Positions 33,982 through 42,786 of a stretch of 64,000 bases of DNA are shown piece after piece; the first letter of the stretch is position 1, and each line of letters starts with the position of its first letter. This DNA comes from CAZEAC01 sp964510065 (GTDB lineage Bacteria > Bdellovibrionota_C > UBA2361 > CAIXSY01). Both the position numbers and the translations under genes were made by a program. The stretch covers positions 17,718-81,717 of the forward strand of contig CAZEAC010000012.1 of assembly GCA_964510065.1 (NCBI GenBank), in the 5' to 3' direction. The notes under the pieces were generated by a model. The model was not told the DNA's origin. It searched no databases and was given only the letters and a program-made list of their open reading frames with translations.

Positions 33982-34628
33982 GTTGTGTGGCAAGTATGGG
34001 CAATTCGCTCCTCACAATCTGCGCCGTCATCTTATTGAGCGCGGCGCCTGCGTTTACGCAGCAGAAAGATCCCAAGCATTTTTATAATCGCGATTTCGCA
34101 AGTGATGTAGGAAAAGGGGGAAACTCCGGCCAAATAGGTATGCCGCCGCTGCCCACGCCGAGTGTGCAGTCGTCAGCGCAGTCGAGTCCTCCCGTGTCGC
34201 CCTCAATGGATCTCGAGAAGAATATTGAGCGGCTTGAAGATGTTAAGAGCGAGATAATTAAGAAGCAGATGGCCGAAGGCCGTGGTGTGCCGATTCAGTA
34301 CATTGGCGTGATTCTGAATGCGGTGGACCAGGAGCATTATTGGGCCCGCTTAAAAGAGCTTGCCGATCTTGTCCTTGAGAAGCAAATTCCAATCTCCGTG
34401 GTGTATTCGGTGGGGCCAAGCGGCAAGGTCAAAGACCTCAAAGTTGCGGCGACCCTGGATAGCTTTGGTCGAGTGAGCCGTACGGTCAAGGAAGCTCCGG
34501 CAAAGTACCAGGTTAAGTTTTCACCGGCCTGGATTTTTGGCACTAAAGATGGCGAGATTGTTGTCGAGGGTGACGAGCCGCTTTCGAGCTGGATTAATAG
34601 TCGCAACGAGTTTGTGGTTCAGCCGTAA
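33978..34628 (+). CDS. Exported protein, possible TrbC-like component
   Basis: A 216-residue exported protein (the GTG at 33978 overlaps the previous stop; an ATG at 33996 is an alternative). The signal peptide ends at APAFTQ. A Pro/Ser-rich linker (about 55-75) precedes an alpha/beta domain: IPISVVYSVGPSG, then FSPAWIFGTKDGEIVVEG. This pattern, a strand, a Pro before a strand and a Gly-rich turn, is that of the thioredoxin-like TrbC domain of F-type transfer systems. No catalytic CxxC is present, as is normal for TrbC. Assigned by layout and order. Confidence 0.5.
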   Translation: MSCVASMGNSLLTICAVILLSAAPAFTQQKDPKHFYNRDFASDVGKGGNSGQIGMPPLPTPSVQSSAQSSPPVSPSMDLEKNIERLEDVKSEIIKKQMAEGRGVPIQYIGVILNAVDQEHYWARLKELADLVLEKQIPISVVYSVGPSGKVKDLKVAATLDSFGRVSRTVKEAPAKYQVKFSPAWIFGTKDGEIVVEGDEPLSSWINSRNEFVVQP

Positions 34629-34677
34629 TTGGGGACAGACCCTATTTTCCTACGGAAAATAGGGTCTGTCCCTGATT
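34628..34677. repeat. Palindromic repeat, family B
   Basis: A 22-bp nearly perfect inverted repeat (GGGACAGACCCTATTTTCC and its complement) around TAC. It directly follows the stop codon of the TrbC-like gene. The GGGTCTGTCCC core recurs at 17225-17245. It can act as a terminator and resembles the short palindromes that are mobilised by REP-type transposases, though none is encoded here. Confidence 0.75.
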
Positions 34678-34751
34678 ATGAGGCTACATCGTTCGAGCCT
34701 CCCTCCATAACCATAGTTAAGGGTTCTATTCTTCAAGGGAATTAGGAAGTT

Positions 34752-35420
34752 ATGCCACGGATTCAAGAGGTTATTAAGATATTCTTTTTCGCGTTTACCC
34801 TCACCGCAGCCATTACCTGTACTCTGCCGCAGGCCTCGGTTGCGCAGACTCGAGCAAGGATTCAGGGAAATACCCCGCAAGACTTCGTTGATTTTTTCTG
34901 TGTGAACGTCAAGGTGAAGCCCGGCGAGTTACAAGCGCTGGTACGCGCGCTTCAGGATCTGCTTGCAAGTTTGGAATTTATCCGGCTTGATCTTGGGAGC
35001 TTTGGAGTAGAGCTTAATCCGCCAAGCGCCTGTCTTCCGAATTTTAACTTTAATTTCAATATTCCTGGTCTTGACGGGCTGTTAGCCTGTATGAACCAGA
35101 TAAATTTGAAGATCGATATTCAGCCCCCAGATTTAAGCGGTGTTGGGCAATGCCTTGCTGGGCTTCTTCCAAGTCTTGATCTACAGCTTCCTAATTTTAA
35201 CCCGCAGTCGATGCTTTCATGTCTTGGCAATATCAACGCCAATATTGATTTAAGCTCTCTTCTTTCAAGCCTCAATAATATTATCCGGGCGATTTCCGAG
35301 ATAGTGGAGGCGTTAAAACATCTCTTGCCGACAATTGAGGCGCTGATTGATCCAAACTTCTTACTTTCGATTAAGTGGCTCAATAATTATTGCCGGAAAA
35401 ATCGGGCCAGGTACCGGTAG
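34752..35420 (+). CDS. Exported Leu/Asn-rich protein with Cys-containing repeats
   Basis: A 222-residue protein with a signal peptide (about 1-31, ending SVAQ) and AGGAAG before the ATG. After a short helix, residues about 85-175 show an irregular repeat of about 27-34 residues, each with a Cys-Leu or Cys-Met start: ACLPNFNFNF, ACMNQINLKID, QCLAGLLPSLDLQLPNF and SCLGNINANIDL. A helical C-terminus follows (IIRAISEIVEALKHLL). I know of no family with this pattern. In F plasmids traN stands between trbC and traF, the position occupied here, but this protein is far shorter than TraN. Confidence 0.55.
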   Translation: MPRIQEVIKIFFFAFTLTAAITCTLPQASVAQTRARIQGNTPQDFVDFFCVNVKVKPGELQALVRALQDLLASLEFIRLDLGSFGVELNPPSACLPNFNFNFNIPGLDGLLACMNQINLKIDIQPPDLSGVGQCLAGLLPSLDLQLPNFNPQSMLSCLGNINANIDLSSLLSSLNNIIRAISEIVEALKHLLPTIEALIDPNFLLSIKWLNNYCRKNRARYR

Positions 35421-35514
35421 TTGCTCGATTACTTTAGATAAGTTTGGTAATATTTAATTGCAATCAATTTGCTACATTTACAAAGCGTAGCAAAATGAGG
35501 GGCGCTTTAACTTT

Positions 35515-36746
35515 TCATACCATGCACGCAGGAATCTCAACGATCTGAGGATCGATGAGACGAACCTTGTCGGTATTTGATATTACGATCCCCAAATTAA
35601 GGCCGTATTCAGAGATAAATGTTCGAAGTGGCTTGAGGTTGTCAGTATCTACGCTACGGCCATATTTTATTTCGATCGGAATTAACCCAAATTCCCCCTC
35701 AAGCACCAGATCAACTTCTCGCCCATCACTGGTGCGATAGAAAGATGGTTCGACTCTTAACGATGCGAGGGCACATCCCTTTAGGATCTCTTCGATGATC
35801 ATAGCCTCCCAGAGACTACCCACGAGTGGTGATGAGCGTAGCTGGTTGAGATTGAATAAATAGAGTAGGTAGTTTGATAGCCCACAGTCTCGATACAGCC
35901 CTTTGGGCATCTTAACAATTCTACGCACTGAAGAGCGGGCAAACGCGTTAATTCGACGCCATATAAATGTACCGTTCGCTATTTCGAGATACTCTCGTAC
36001 GGTCGGTTGAGAGACTCCTAGGCTTCGAGCAATATCGGCCATGTTGATCAGCTTGCCATTTAGCTGTGCCAACATTGAGATGAATAGCTTATAGGTTTCT
36101 ATCTGGAGTCGCGGGAACAGGCGCCGAATGTCTCGATTAATGTAGGTGGCCACGTATGACTGAAACCAGCGCTCCCGATGTTTCGCGTCAGTAATCGACG
36201 CCACTTCAGGAAGGCCCCCTTCGAGGAAAAAAGACTCAAGCTGGCCGTAGCTCAACTGTGCTTTAAGGGAGAGAAAGTCATTGGGGCGAGGATTGCCTTT
36301 TAGGTAGCCGTAAAAAGCCGGCAGGTTTTTTGAATATCGCTCGGATGCCTTTAAAGAGGAGAGTTCTAAAATACCGATACGCCCGGCCAAGGTCTCAGAA
36401 ACTCTGGAAAGAAGTTCGGGAGAGCTTGAACCAGTAAGTAAGAATCTTCCTTTACGAGCCCGATCCTGGTCAATGCTCACACGAAGTGCCGGAAATAGCT
36501 CCGGATAGATCTGGGCCTCGTCAATCAATACCTGGTTCGGATGTTGAATTAAGAAGTGCTCCGGGTCCCGTGCAAGCCACCGAAGGTCGCTATCCTTTTC
36601 CAGATCTAACTCAACCCAACCCAACCAGGAGCGGCCGAACGGCAGATCGTAGTCTTACCGACCTGCCTAGCTCCAAGGACTAATACCGCGCTAAACTGCT
36701 CGAGATATTCTCTAATAGTATTAGACAAGTAGCGCGCTATTTGCAT
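35515..36746 (-). pseudogene. AAA/DUF4143 ATPase gene, frameshifted at a pentanucleotide repeat
   Basis: The family consists of an N-terminal ATPase and a C-terminal DUF4143 nuclease-like domain. Reading from the ATG at 36746, the first segment encodes the Walker A motif LGARQVGKTT but stops after WVGLS. The rest is open in another frame (TTG at 36624, 369 aa) and carries Walker B VLIDEAQ, sensor FLLTGSSS, a winged-helix-like region (MADIARSLGVSQPTVREYL) and the C-terminal DLVLEGEFGLIPIEIKYG. Three tandem CAACC units lie at the break (36612-36626). Removing one unit restores the full frame with the expected GWVELDLEKDSDLR sequence. It is inverted relative to the flanking transfer genes and probably inserted. 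Confidence 0.85.
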
Positions 36747-36996
36747 TTTTAAAGTCTAACTTTAATATTACAAAAACACGATATATATCTATCTATTTGA
36801 AATTGCTGCATGTTTAAGCCATTTTTAAAACTTTTCCGGGCACCATCGCAGCTGCTCAGACGTTTTCGTGTTCCCAGCGAACTAATTATTATTTTAACCA
36901 CACAGTTTACTCGTTAACAGCGTCACATCGCCCCGCAATCCCGCCATAACTCTTAGTAGGGGTTCGGTATATTTCCGAGTGGGGTAGCAACGGATA

Positions 36997-37746
36997 ATGC
37001 GCACGGGGATCGCCACAATTTTTGTAGTTTTGACAGCTATTTCGGCTGGCATCACTCTTTCGCCGATCGACACGGTAGCTGAGAACCTTGTAACTGCAGA
37101 CAAGCTTTTTGGTGAACGGAGCAACAAGTCAGGCGGCTTCTTTGAACGTGGCGCCGCGTCGAGCGTCTTCGCTGAGAAAGTCTCGTACCAAGATAAAGCT
37201 GAGCTAAAATATTTTCCTGATCCAAGCCCGACATTTAATCTCGCGCCTGAGCCGATCTTAGAAGCGCCAAAAACCAAAGAGCAAGAGGAAGCCGATAAAG
37301 CGAAGCTTATAGAGAAACTCCCTCCGGCGGAGCGTATCGTGATGCAGTACGGAAGTCCGCTTGAAGATCTTCCGGTGAAGGCGGTGAAAGATGCGCCGAA
37401 GCCGGTACAGGCGATCTATGAATGCCTTCAGAACCACGAAGACGAGCTCGCCTTTCAATACGCCAAGCAATATGCGCGCTACCTATCTGACATCCAGGAA
37501 TCGAGCACTCGCGTGACCAGTATCATGGGCGAAGCTTTTAAGCGTGAAGATGTCGTGCAGGACGCGAGCTGGAAAAACGCGCCAAGACTAATCGAAGATC
37601 AGCTTCTCTCCGAACTTGATAAGAACCGCACCAAAGGTGAAGCCGAAGCGCAGATTCAGGACATTGATAAACGCGCGCAGGAACTTTTGAAGAAGCTTAA
37701 GGATGAAAATTCCGCCGACTACGAGAGCGGGGAGGTTATACGATGA
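36997..37746 (+). CDS. Exported protein, possible TraF-like component
   Basis: A 249-residue exported protein with a signal peptide (about 1-24). After a Pro-rich region, residues about 125-185 read YECLQNHEDELAFQYAKQYARYLSDIQESS and onward (positions given, helix rich). This resembles the helical region before the thioredoxin domain in TraF, which reads as 'N pairs with Y then Q then a small residue run'. The thioredoxin domain itself is missing, so it would be a short TraF-like protein. The end is a charged coiled coil. The stop overlaps the next gene (ATGA). The 250 bases before it hold no gene. Confidence 0.45.
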   Translation: MRTGIATIFVVLTAISAGITLSPIDTVAENLVTADKLFGERSNKSGGFFERGAASSVFAEKVSYQDKAELKYFPDPSPTFNLAPEPILEAPKTKEQEEADKAKLIEKLPPAERIVMQYGSPLEDLPVKAVKDAPKPVQAIYECLQNHEDELAFQYAKQYARYLSDIQESSTRVTSIMGEAFKREDVVQDASWKNAPRLIEDQLLSELDKNRTKGEAEAQIQDIDKRAQELLKKLKDENSADYESGEVIR

Positions 37747-39485
37747 AATTAAAAGCATTCGCGCTGCTATGTGCAATGTGCATCAGTGGTGCCACGATGG
37801 CGCAGACGCTTCCGCCGGCAGGGGCGGGGGGCGAGCCTAATGTGGGTGATATTAAGAAGATGCTTGATCCACAACCAGATCAGCCAAGTTCATATTATAT
37901 AAATCGTAAAGACCTTACCGGCGAAGACGTTGATGTAACAACCTCCAACCCGACTCTTTATGATGAGAAGGGGAAACCGCTTGGAACAACGGGAACGATG
38001 TCAAATAACACCTTCCTTCTTCCCGGAACGTATCGCAATACGGAAGATATCGCGAATAGTGGTGATGCGAGTCTGCTTCAGGTGAATGCGCTTACAAGTG
38101 TTGCCGGTATTACCGGATCTACGGTCGCTCTCGTTGAGCCGCTTCTCCATACCGCGGCAAACAGCACCATTCAAAATGCAATTAGTGTGCATCGCAGCAA
38201 TATGGACTCATTAAACTTCGCGCTGCAGCAGGCGATTCTTGATCCAGTAAATGGTGGAACGCAATATGCGCTTCTTGTCGGTTGTATTAAGGAGCAGCAA
38301 CGCAAGAATCAGCTAAAATTTGATGCTGCGGTGGCTGGCTGCCTAAATGACCTGGTCAAGAACAGCACCACGCAACCGCCAGCAACAAAAGTTGAGCGCG
38401 ATTTCTCTAATTTACCGGAGTGGCAGGCTACGAGAGAAGTTGGCCCGCCGACTAAGGAGCAGTTGCAGTCGATTCGCGGTTCGGATTTCGCATTCTATAT
38501 CGCGCCCGATCAGGTTGATGTCAACAAGATGACGGACAAGCAAAAAGTTGAGTGGCAAGCTCGCAAAGATGAGCAGAAAAAAGCCGTTGATAATTTGAGA
38601 AACCTCTTTAGCAAAGGCTTCGGCGATATCGTTTTGATGTTGGACGGAGACGAAGACGAGAACAATCGCGAGTCACGCGAGATCAAATCTTTCCCGATCG
38701 GTAATCCCGGCTTGAAGTTAAAGAAGTTAATAGAAGATGAGACAATACTTGCATACAATGCGCTCTTTTATCTGATGAATCGAAAGTGCGTCTTCCTCGC
38801 GGTGGAAGACCCTTCAGGGCTTGCCAACGGACATTTCGCGGAGTCTGAATTCCGTCGTGGGCTCACCACCGATCAGCTTGAAACCGAGATGGAGCAGTCA
38901 AGCTTTTGGTACAGTAAGGCCTGGGTACCGAATGAAATGTTACGAGATGTGATGGTTCCAGGAGTTTTTACCTTTAAGCCGGCGTTCGGTGATCAGCTTT
39001 ATCAGATCTTGGTTGGCAAGAAGATTACTCCCGGGCAGATCGATTGCAGCACATTGAATCCGATGAACACCGTCGATTACGAAGATAACGGCACGCCACC
39101 AACGCTTTTTGCCTACAACTTTGAAAACTTTACCGATGAGACAAAGAAGAAGCGTGCGACTCCGGCGCAGAATATCTTTAGAGACACGGCTGAGTTTATT
39201 GCCAAAGCGAAAGTCTACAACTCACTTTTAGCGGTTGAAAACTTTGTGCGATCGACGCCGGATGATGGCAATAGAGCGCGATTCAAGAACGAAGTGCTGA
39301 AATTTATGTATTCAGCGCTTCCGCAGGGAAACAGCCTCGCCGAAGCGGCGTATTTGAATAAAGAGGCCTTTAAAATATTTCGCGAGCAGAAGGTTATGGC
39401 TCAGGCGGCGATTGTTTCGGGCCGGGGTGGGCAATCGATACTTTTCCCGCAGTTAGGTGATGGTGCAACACGTTACGGAGAGTAG
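37743..39485 (+). CDS. Exported protein, possible TraH-like component
   Basis: A 580-residue exported protein with a signal peptide ending at ATMAQ (about 20). It is hydrophilic and rich in helices, with long charged stretches (KQKVEWQARKDEQKKAVDNL, about 273-292) and an acidic loop DGDEDENNRE. Two Cys pairs are visible (VGCIKE/AGCLND and RKCVFL/IDCSTL). TraH of F-type systems is an exported, coiled-coil-containing protein of about 460 residues encoded just before traG, as here. The sequence match is not strong, so the name rests mainly on position. Confidence 0.45.
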   Translation: MKLKAFALLCAMCISGATMAQTLPPAGAGGEPNVGDIKKMLDPQPDQPSSYYINRKDLTGEDVDVTTSNPTLYDEKGKPLGTTGTMSNNTFLLPGTYRNTEDIANSGDASLLQVNALTSVAGITGSTVALVEPLLHTAANSTIQNAISVHRSNMDSLNFALQQAILDPVNGGTQYALLVGCIKEQQRKNQLKFDAAVAGCLNDLVKNSTTQPPATKVERDFSNLPEWQATREVGPPTKEQLQSIRGSDFAFYIAPDQVDVNKMTDKQKVEWQARKDEQKKAVDNLRNLFSKGFGDIVLMLDGDEDENNRESREIKSFPIGNPGLKLKKLIEDETILAYNALFYLMNRKCVFLAVEDPSGLANGHFAESEFRRGLTTDQLETEMEQSSFWYSKAWVPNEMLRDVMVPGVFTFKPAFGDQLYQILVGKKITPGQIDCSTLNPMNTVDYEDNGTPPTLFAYNFENFTDETKKKRATPAQNIFRDTAEFIAKAKVYNSLLAVENFVRSTPDDGNRARFKNEVLKFMYSALPQGNSLAEAAYLNKEAFKIFREQKVMAQAAIVSGRGGQSILFPQLGDGATRYGE

Positions 39486-39507
39486 GTTTTTTGAAAATTG
39501 AATAAAG

Positions 39508-42500
39508 ATGTTTTTAATTAATATTCTACAGCAGCTCTTCTTACTTCAAGGTGGCACAACCGGCGGTGGTCCCGATGCCGCGGTGGTCTACGACTGCGCG
39601 CGCACAGGCGGTATATGCATGGGTAGTACCTTTACTGCGCTTGCTGCTGCTTTTCAGACCGAAGGAATGTTTGTCCAATCGGACATGATTCATTATCTCC
39701 TTTACGGTGATATCGGTCTTTATGCGCCACTGCTCTACATGCTCTCGGCTTTTGGCGGAATGGTCGGCGTGGCGATCGGCATGCCGCCAAAGACGTATGT
39801 CTGGTTTTTCTTGGGTCCTGCATTCTACCACTGGCTTATTGCGACACCGTATCAGGTAAGTGGAACGGAGTGGCAGGTGGCAGGTTTCCCGCAGGATCAG
39901 CGCGAAGTGTGGAAGCTTGCCGAAGTCGGGTTGGTCAATTCGAATATCGTAAAGCGTCTCGGCATTGAGGTGTCTCGATCGCAGGCGCCGGGTGAATTGG
40001 TCGACGTTGCAATGCCCTTTGTGTGGTACGACTCAGTAGTAAGCGACACCGTACAGTGGCTGATTAAGTGGACCGGCGTGTATTCGCAGCTCCCGAACGC
40101 CGCGGGAAGCGGAGGCGGAACTAACATTAACGAGCGGCCTGATAGAAACCTTGGCAGTTATAGCTTCGATGATGATCCCTCGATTACTCCCGGAGGGCCA
40201 AAGTGGCATCTTTTATCAAATTTAAAGTGGACTTTCCTCGAAGGAATCACTGCGTCGATGCTCCACACGGCAGATCTTCGCGACGCTTTTGTCACCTTTT
40301 TGTCCAGCGAGTGCGGCGACACACTTTCGCAGCATATTGACATCGACAGCTTTGTTGCCGCGCGAAATGCGCGTGGACAGAATCTTCCTCTCTCGATATT
40401 TACCGGAACCGCCTCGACCGCGGATTACGAAGCGGTGCTTACAAGACTTAAGAGAACTGAGGTACCGGTTCCGCAATCGCTTCGAAATTTTGTGCAGAAG
40501 CGTTACCGCGTGACGCAGACTGGCGGCGCTTCGTCGGACCGCGAAGGGTTTGCGAGCTTTTTTGATCCTTCGAAGTACGATGCGATATCGCTGCGGGTAA
40601 TTCAGGGCGATTCCGTAAGTTGTAAAGGCTACTTCGAGCTATTGATGAACGGTTTCCGTTGGGAGGCCGGGCATTCATTCCACCAGCTTGTCACCTCGCA
40701 TCGTCCCTACATTAAACCTGGCGATATTATTTACAGCCTTTTTTACGGCTGGGATATCAAAGGTTGCGGCGCGCCGTCGTCGCAGGCGAATAGCACGCAG
40801 GCCTGTGACACCAAAGATCAGCTGCTGAGCACTGCCGAGCAGACCAAGTATCTGCAGGATCTAATACTTGTGCATATGATCCGAAACGAGCTCCGGATAG
40901 CGCCGCGCATTCTCTTTAATCCGCGTTATTCCGAGGGCACTAAGGCGCAGGAATACGCGCAAACCCAGATGCGCACGATTGGTCAGAAACAGAAGTACGG
41001 CGAAGTGTATGCCTGGTCGCTGCTTGTACCGAAGGTGCAGGGCGTGTTGCTGTATGTTTTGGCGATGGGTTATCCATTTGCGTGCGTGCTGATTGTTGTT
41101 CCGGGCTGGCACAAGACAATCTTCACGTGGATGTCATTTTGGGCCTGGGCCAAGCTTTGGGATGTAGGCTTTGCGATTGTGCAGGTCATTGAGCGGTCAG
41201 TGTGGGCGATGAATGGCACCACCGCGGACGCCAAGGGTATCGCCGATCGAGTTATGGATCTACAGTACTGGTCCAATATTGATGTGCGTTGTCCGAATGG
41301 TGCCTCGAACTTTAACGATCCGTTATTTGCGTGTGCCGTTCCCTCGGTGTGCGACGTTACCTGCGGAACAGCCTCGGAGACTTCGCCAGGCAACCTTCTT
41401 AAAATTTTTGATCGTGGAGTAGTCTTAAGTAACAGCCTCGATCTTGATCTCGCGAATTCCTACTACATCTACATCATGGGCGCGCTCTACATGTCCGTGC
41501 CCGCAGTCACAGGCCAGCTTGTGCTCGGCGCGAAAGCCGGAGCGGCGGGGCTTGTAAACAGCATGATTGGTGGTGTTGCCGGTGAAGCCGGTCGCGCGGT
41601 GGGATCGGCGTATTCTAGTGACATGACGCAGAAGGTGAAGTCCGATGGCGCGGCGGTTGCGCAGACGGGATACATGAAAGGCCTCCGTGGTAACGGTCTC
41701 ACGCTTCAAGCAATGGACGCGGGAAATCGTGCCGCGGACATGGACGCCTTCGGTGCTTTGAACTCAGGTATGCGTGAAGCGTTTGATCAGCGCCAGCGTA
41801 TTATGGAAAATAACGCGCAGAGCCTTAATACCGCATTCGATTCCGCAAGTGTTGCCGCAGAAATCGCTGGTTCTCCAAGACGTATGGCCCAAGCCGCCGC
41901 CATTGGAGGTTTAGCTGCCGCTGCGAATAAGCTGCCTGCTGGTAGCAAAGAACGAGCGCTCGCCGAAGCAGCGACTGCCGCTGCAGTACTAGCTCCGGGC
42001 ATGAGTGGTAGTGGCGGTGCTGGCGGAGGTGGTGGCGGAGGTGGAAATCCGTTCTTGTCTCTTGCTAAAAATGCTGCGAACCAGGCGTATGCGGCGGCGT
42101 CATCCGGACTACAGGCAAACCGCGCCGATTCATCTCTCGCTGCCGGCTACGGCCAAGCTGTCGGTCGAGGATATGGCTCGGCACAGCAGCGGCTTGGTGC
42201 CCTAGGGCATTTCTACGGAGAAAACCAGGCCTGGCATATGAAAAATGATTATGCCACAGCGGCCTCCGGGGATCTCGGCGCTATGGGCATTAATGCCGGC
42301 GTGCTCGATCCGGGACCAAAGCCGCTAAATTTTGAAGGTGCGGCAATGGCCGGAATGCTTGGTGGAGATGTTAAGGCTTCGGCCGAGTACACCGCTGGTC
42401 CGGGCCATGGATTCTTCAACAACATTCAGTCCAGTCATGAAAGTATGAAGGGAATTTTAGGTTCCGATGCCGGACGTGCTCTAATGAACTCTTCATCGGC

Positions 42501-42735
42501 CTACTCTGCTATAAACCAGGGAGCGCTAGGTTTCTCAAGTAGCAGCCCTGCGCATTTCATGGCGATGGGTTCTTCGATTGGCGGAACTCCACCAGGGCAT
42601 AGCGGTGTCGTTCCGACATTTACGCCGACCGTCGCCACTCAACTCTGGGCGGGAACTCCCAATTTGCAGGGCATGGTAAATGAAACAAAGACGCTGACTG
42701 ATGGAATGGCGAAGACTTGGGGTGTGAATCGATAG
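39508..42735 (+). CDS. TraG-like membrane protein (mating-pair stabilisation type)
   Basis: A 1075-residue inner-membrane protein. A first hydrophobic region is at about 60-115 (LYAPLLYMLSAFGGMVGVAIG). A large extracytoplasmic part with several Cys follows (about 120-500), then a second membrane region (about 510-690: GVLLYVLAMGYPFACVLIVV, WMSFWAWAKLWDVGFAIVQV, YYIYIMGALYMSVPAV). The last 350 residues are Ala/Gly/Ser-rich with a Gly run near 830-840. This matches the layout of TraG of F-type systems, in which the N-terminal half works in pilus assembly and the C-terminal part in mating-pair stabilisation. The Ala/Gly-rich tail has no recognisable domain. Confidence 0.65.
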   Translation: MFLINILQQLFLLQGGTTGGGPDAAVVYDCARTGGICMGSTFTALAAAFQTEGMFVQSDMIHYLLYGDIGLYAPLLYMLSAFGGMVGVAIGMPPKTYVWFFLGPAFYHWLIATPYQVSGTEWQVAGFPQDQREVWKLAEVGLVNSNIVKRLGIEVSRSQAPGELVDVAMPFVWYDSVVSDTVQWLIKWTGVYSQLPNAAGSGGGTNINERPDRNLGSYSFDDDPSITPGGPKWHLLSNLKWTFLEGITASMLHTADLRDAFVTFLSSECGDTLSQHIDIDSFVAARNARGQNLPLSIFTGTASTADYEAVLTRLKRTEVPVPQSLRNFVQKRYRVTQTGGASSDREGFASFFDPSKYDAISLRVIQGDSVSCKGYFELLMNGFRWEAGHSFHQLVTSHRPYIKPGDIIYSLFYGWDIKGCGAPSSQANSTQACDTKDQLLSTAEQTKYLQDLILVHMIRNELRIAPRILFNPRYSEGTKAQEYAQTQMRTIGQKQKYGEVYAWSLLVPKVQGVLLYVLAMGYPFACVLIVVPGWHKTIFTWMSFWAWAKLWDVGFAIVQVIERSVWAMNGTTADAKGIADRVMDLQYWSNIDVRCPNGASNFNDPLFACAVPSVCDVTCGTASETSPGNLLKIFDRGVVLSNSLDLDLANSYYIYIMGALYMSVPAVTGQLVLGAKAGAAGLVNSMIGGVAGEAGRAVGSAYSSDMTQKVKSDGAAVAQTGYMKGLRGNGLTLQAMDAGNRAADMDAFGALNSGMREAFDQRQRIMENNAQSLNTAFDSASVAAEIAGSPRRMAQAAAIGGLAAAANKLPAGSKERALAEAATAAAVLAPGMSGSGGAGGGGGGGGNPFLSLAKNAANQAYAAASSGLQANRADSSLAAGYGQAVGRGYGSAQQRLGALGHFYGENQAWHMKNDYATAASGDLGAMGINAGVLDPGPKPLNFEGAAMAGMLGGDVKASAEYTAGPGHGFFNNIQSSHESMKGILGSDAGRALMNSSSAYSAINQGALGFSSSSPAHFMAMGSSIGGTPPGHSGVVPTFTPTVATQLWAGTPNLQGMVNETKTLTDGMAKTWGVNR

Positions 42736-42786
42736 AGCACCTTCGGTCAATAAGACTACGTAGCGGCGGATTACCGCGGAGTGTTT

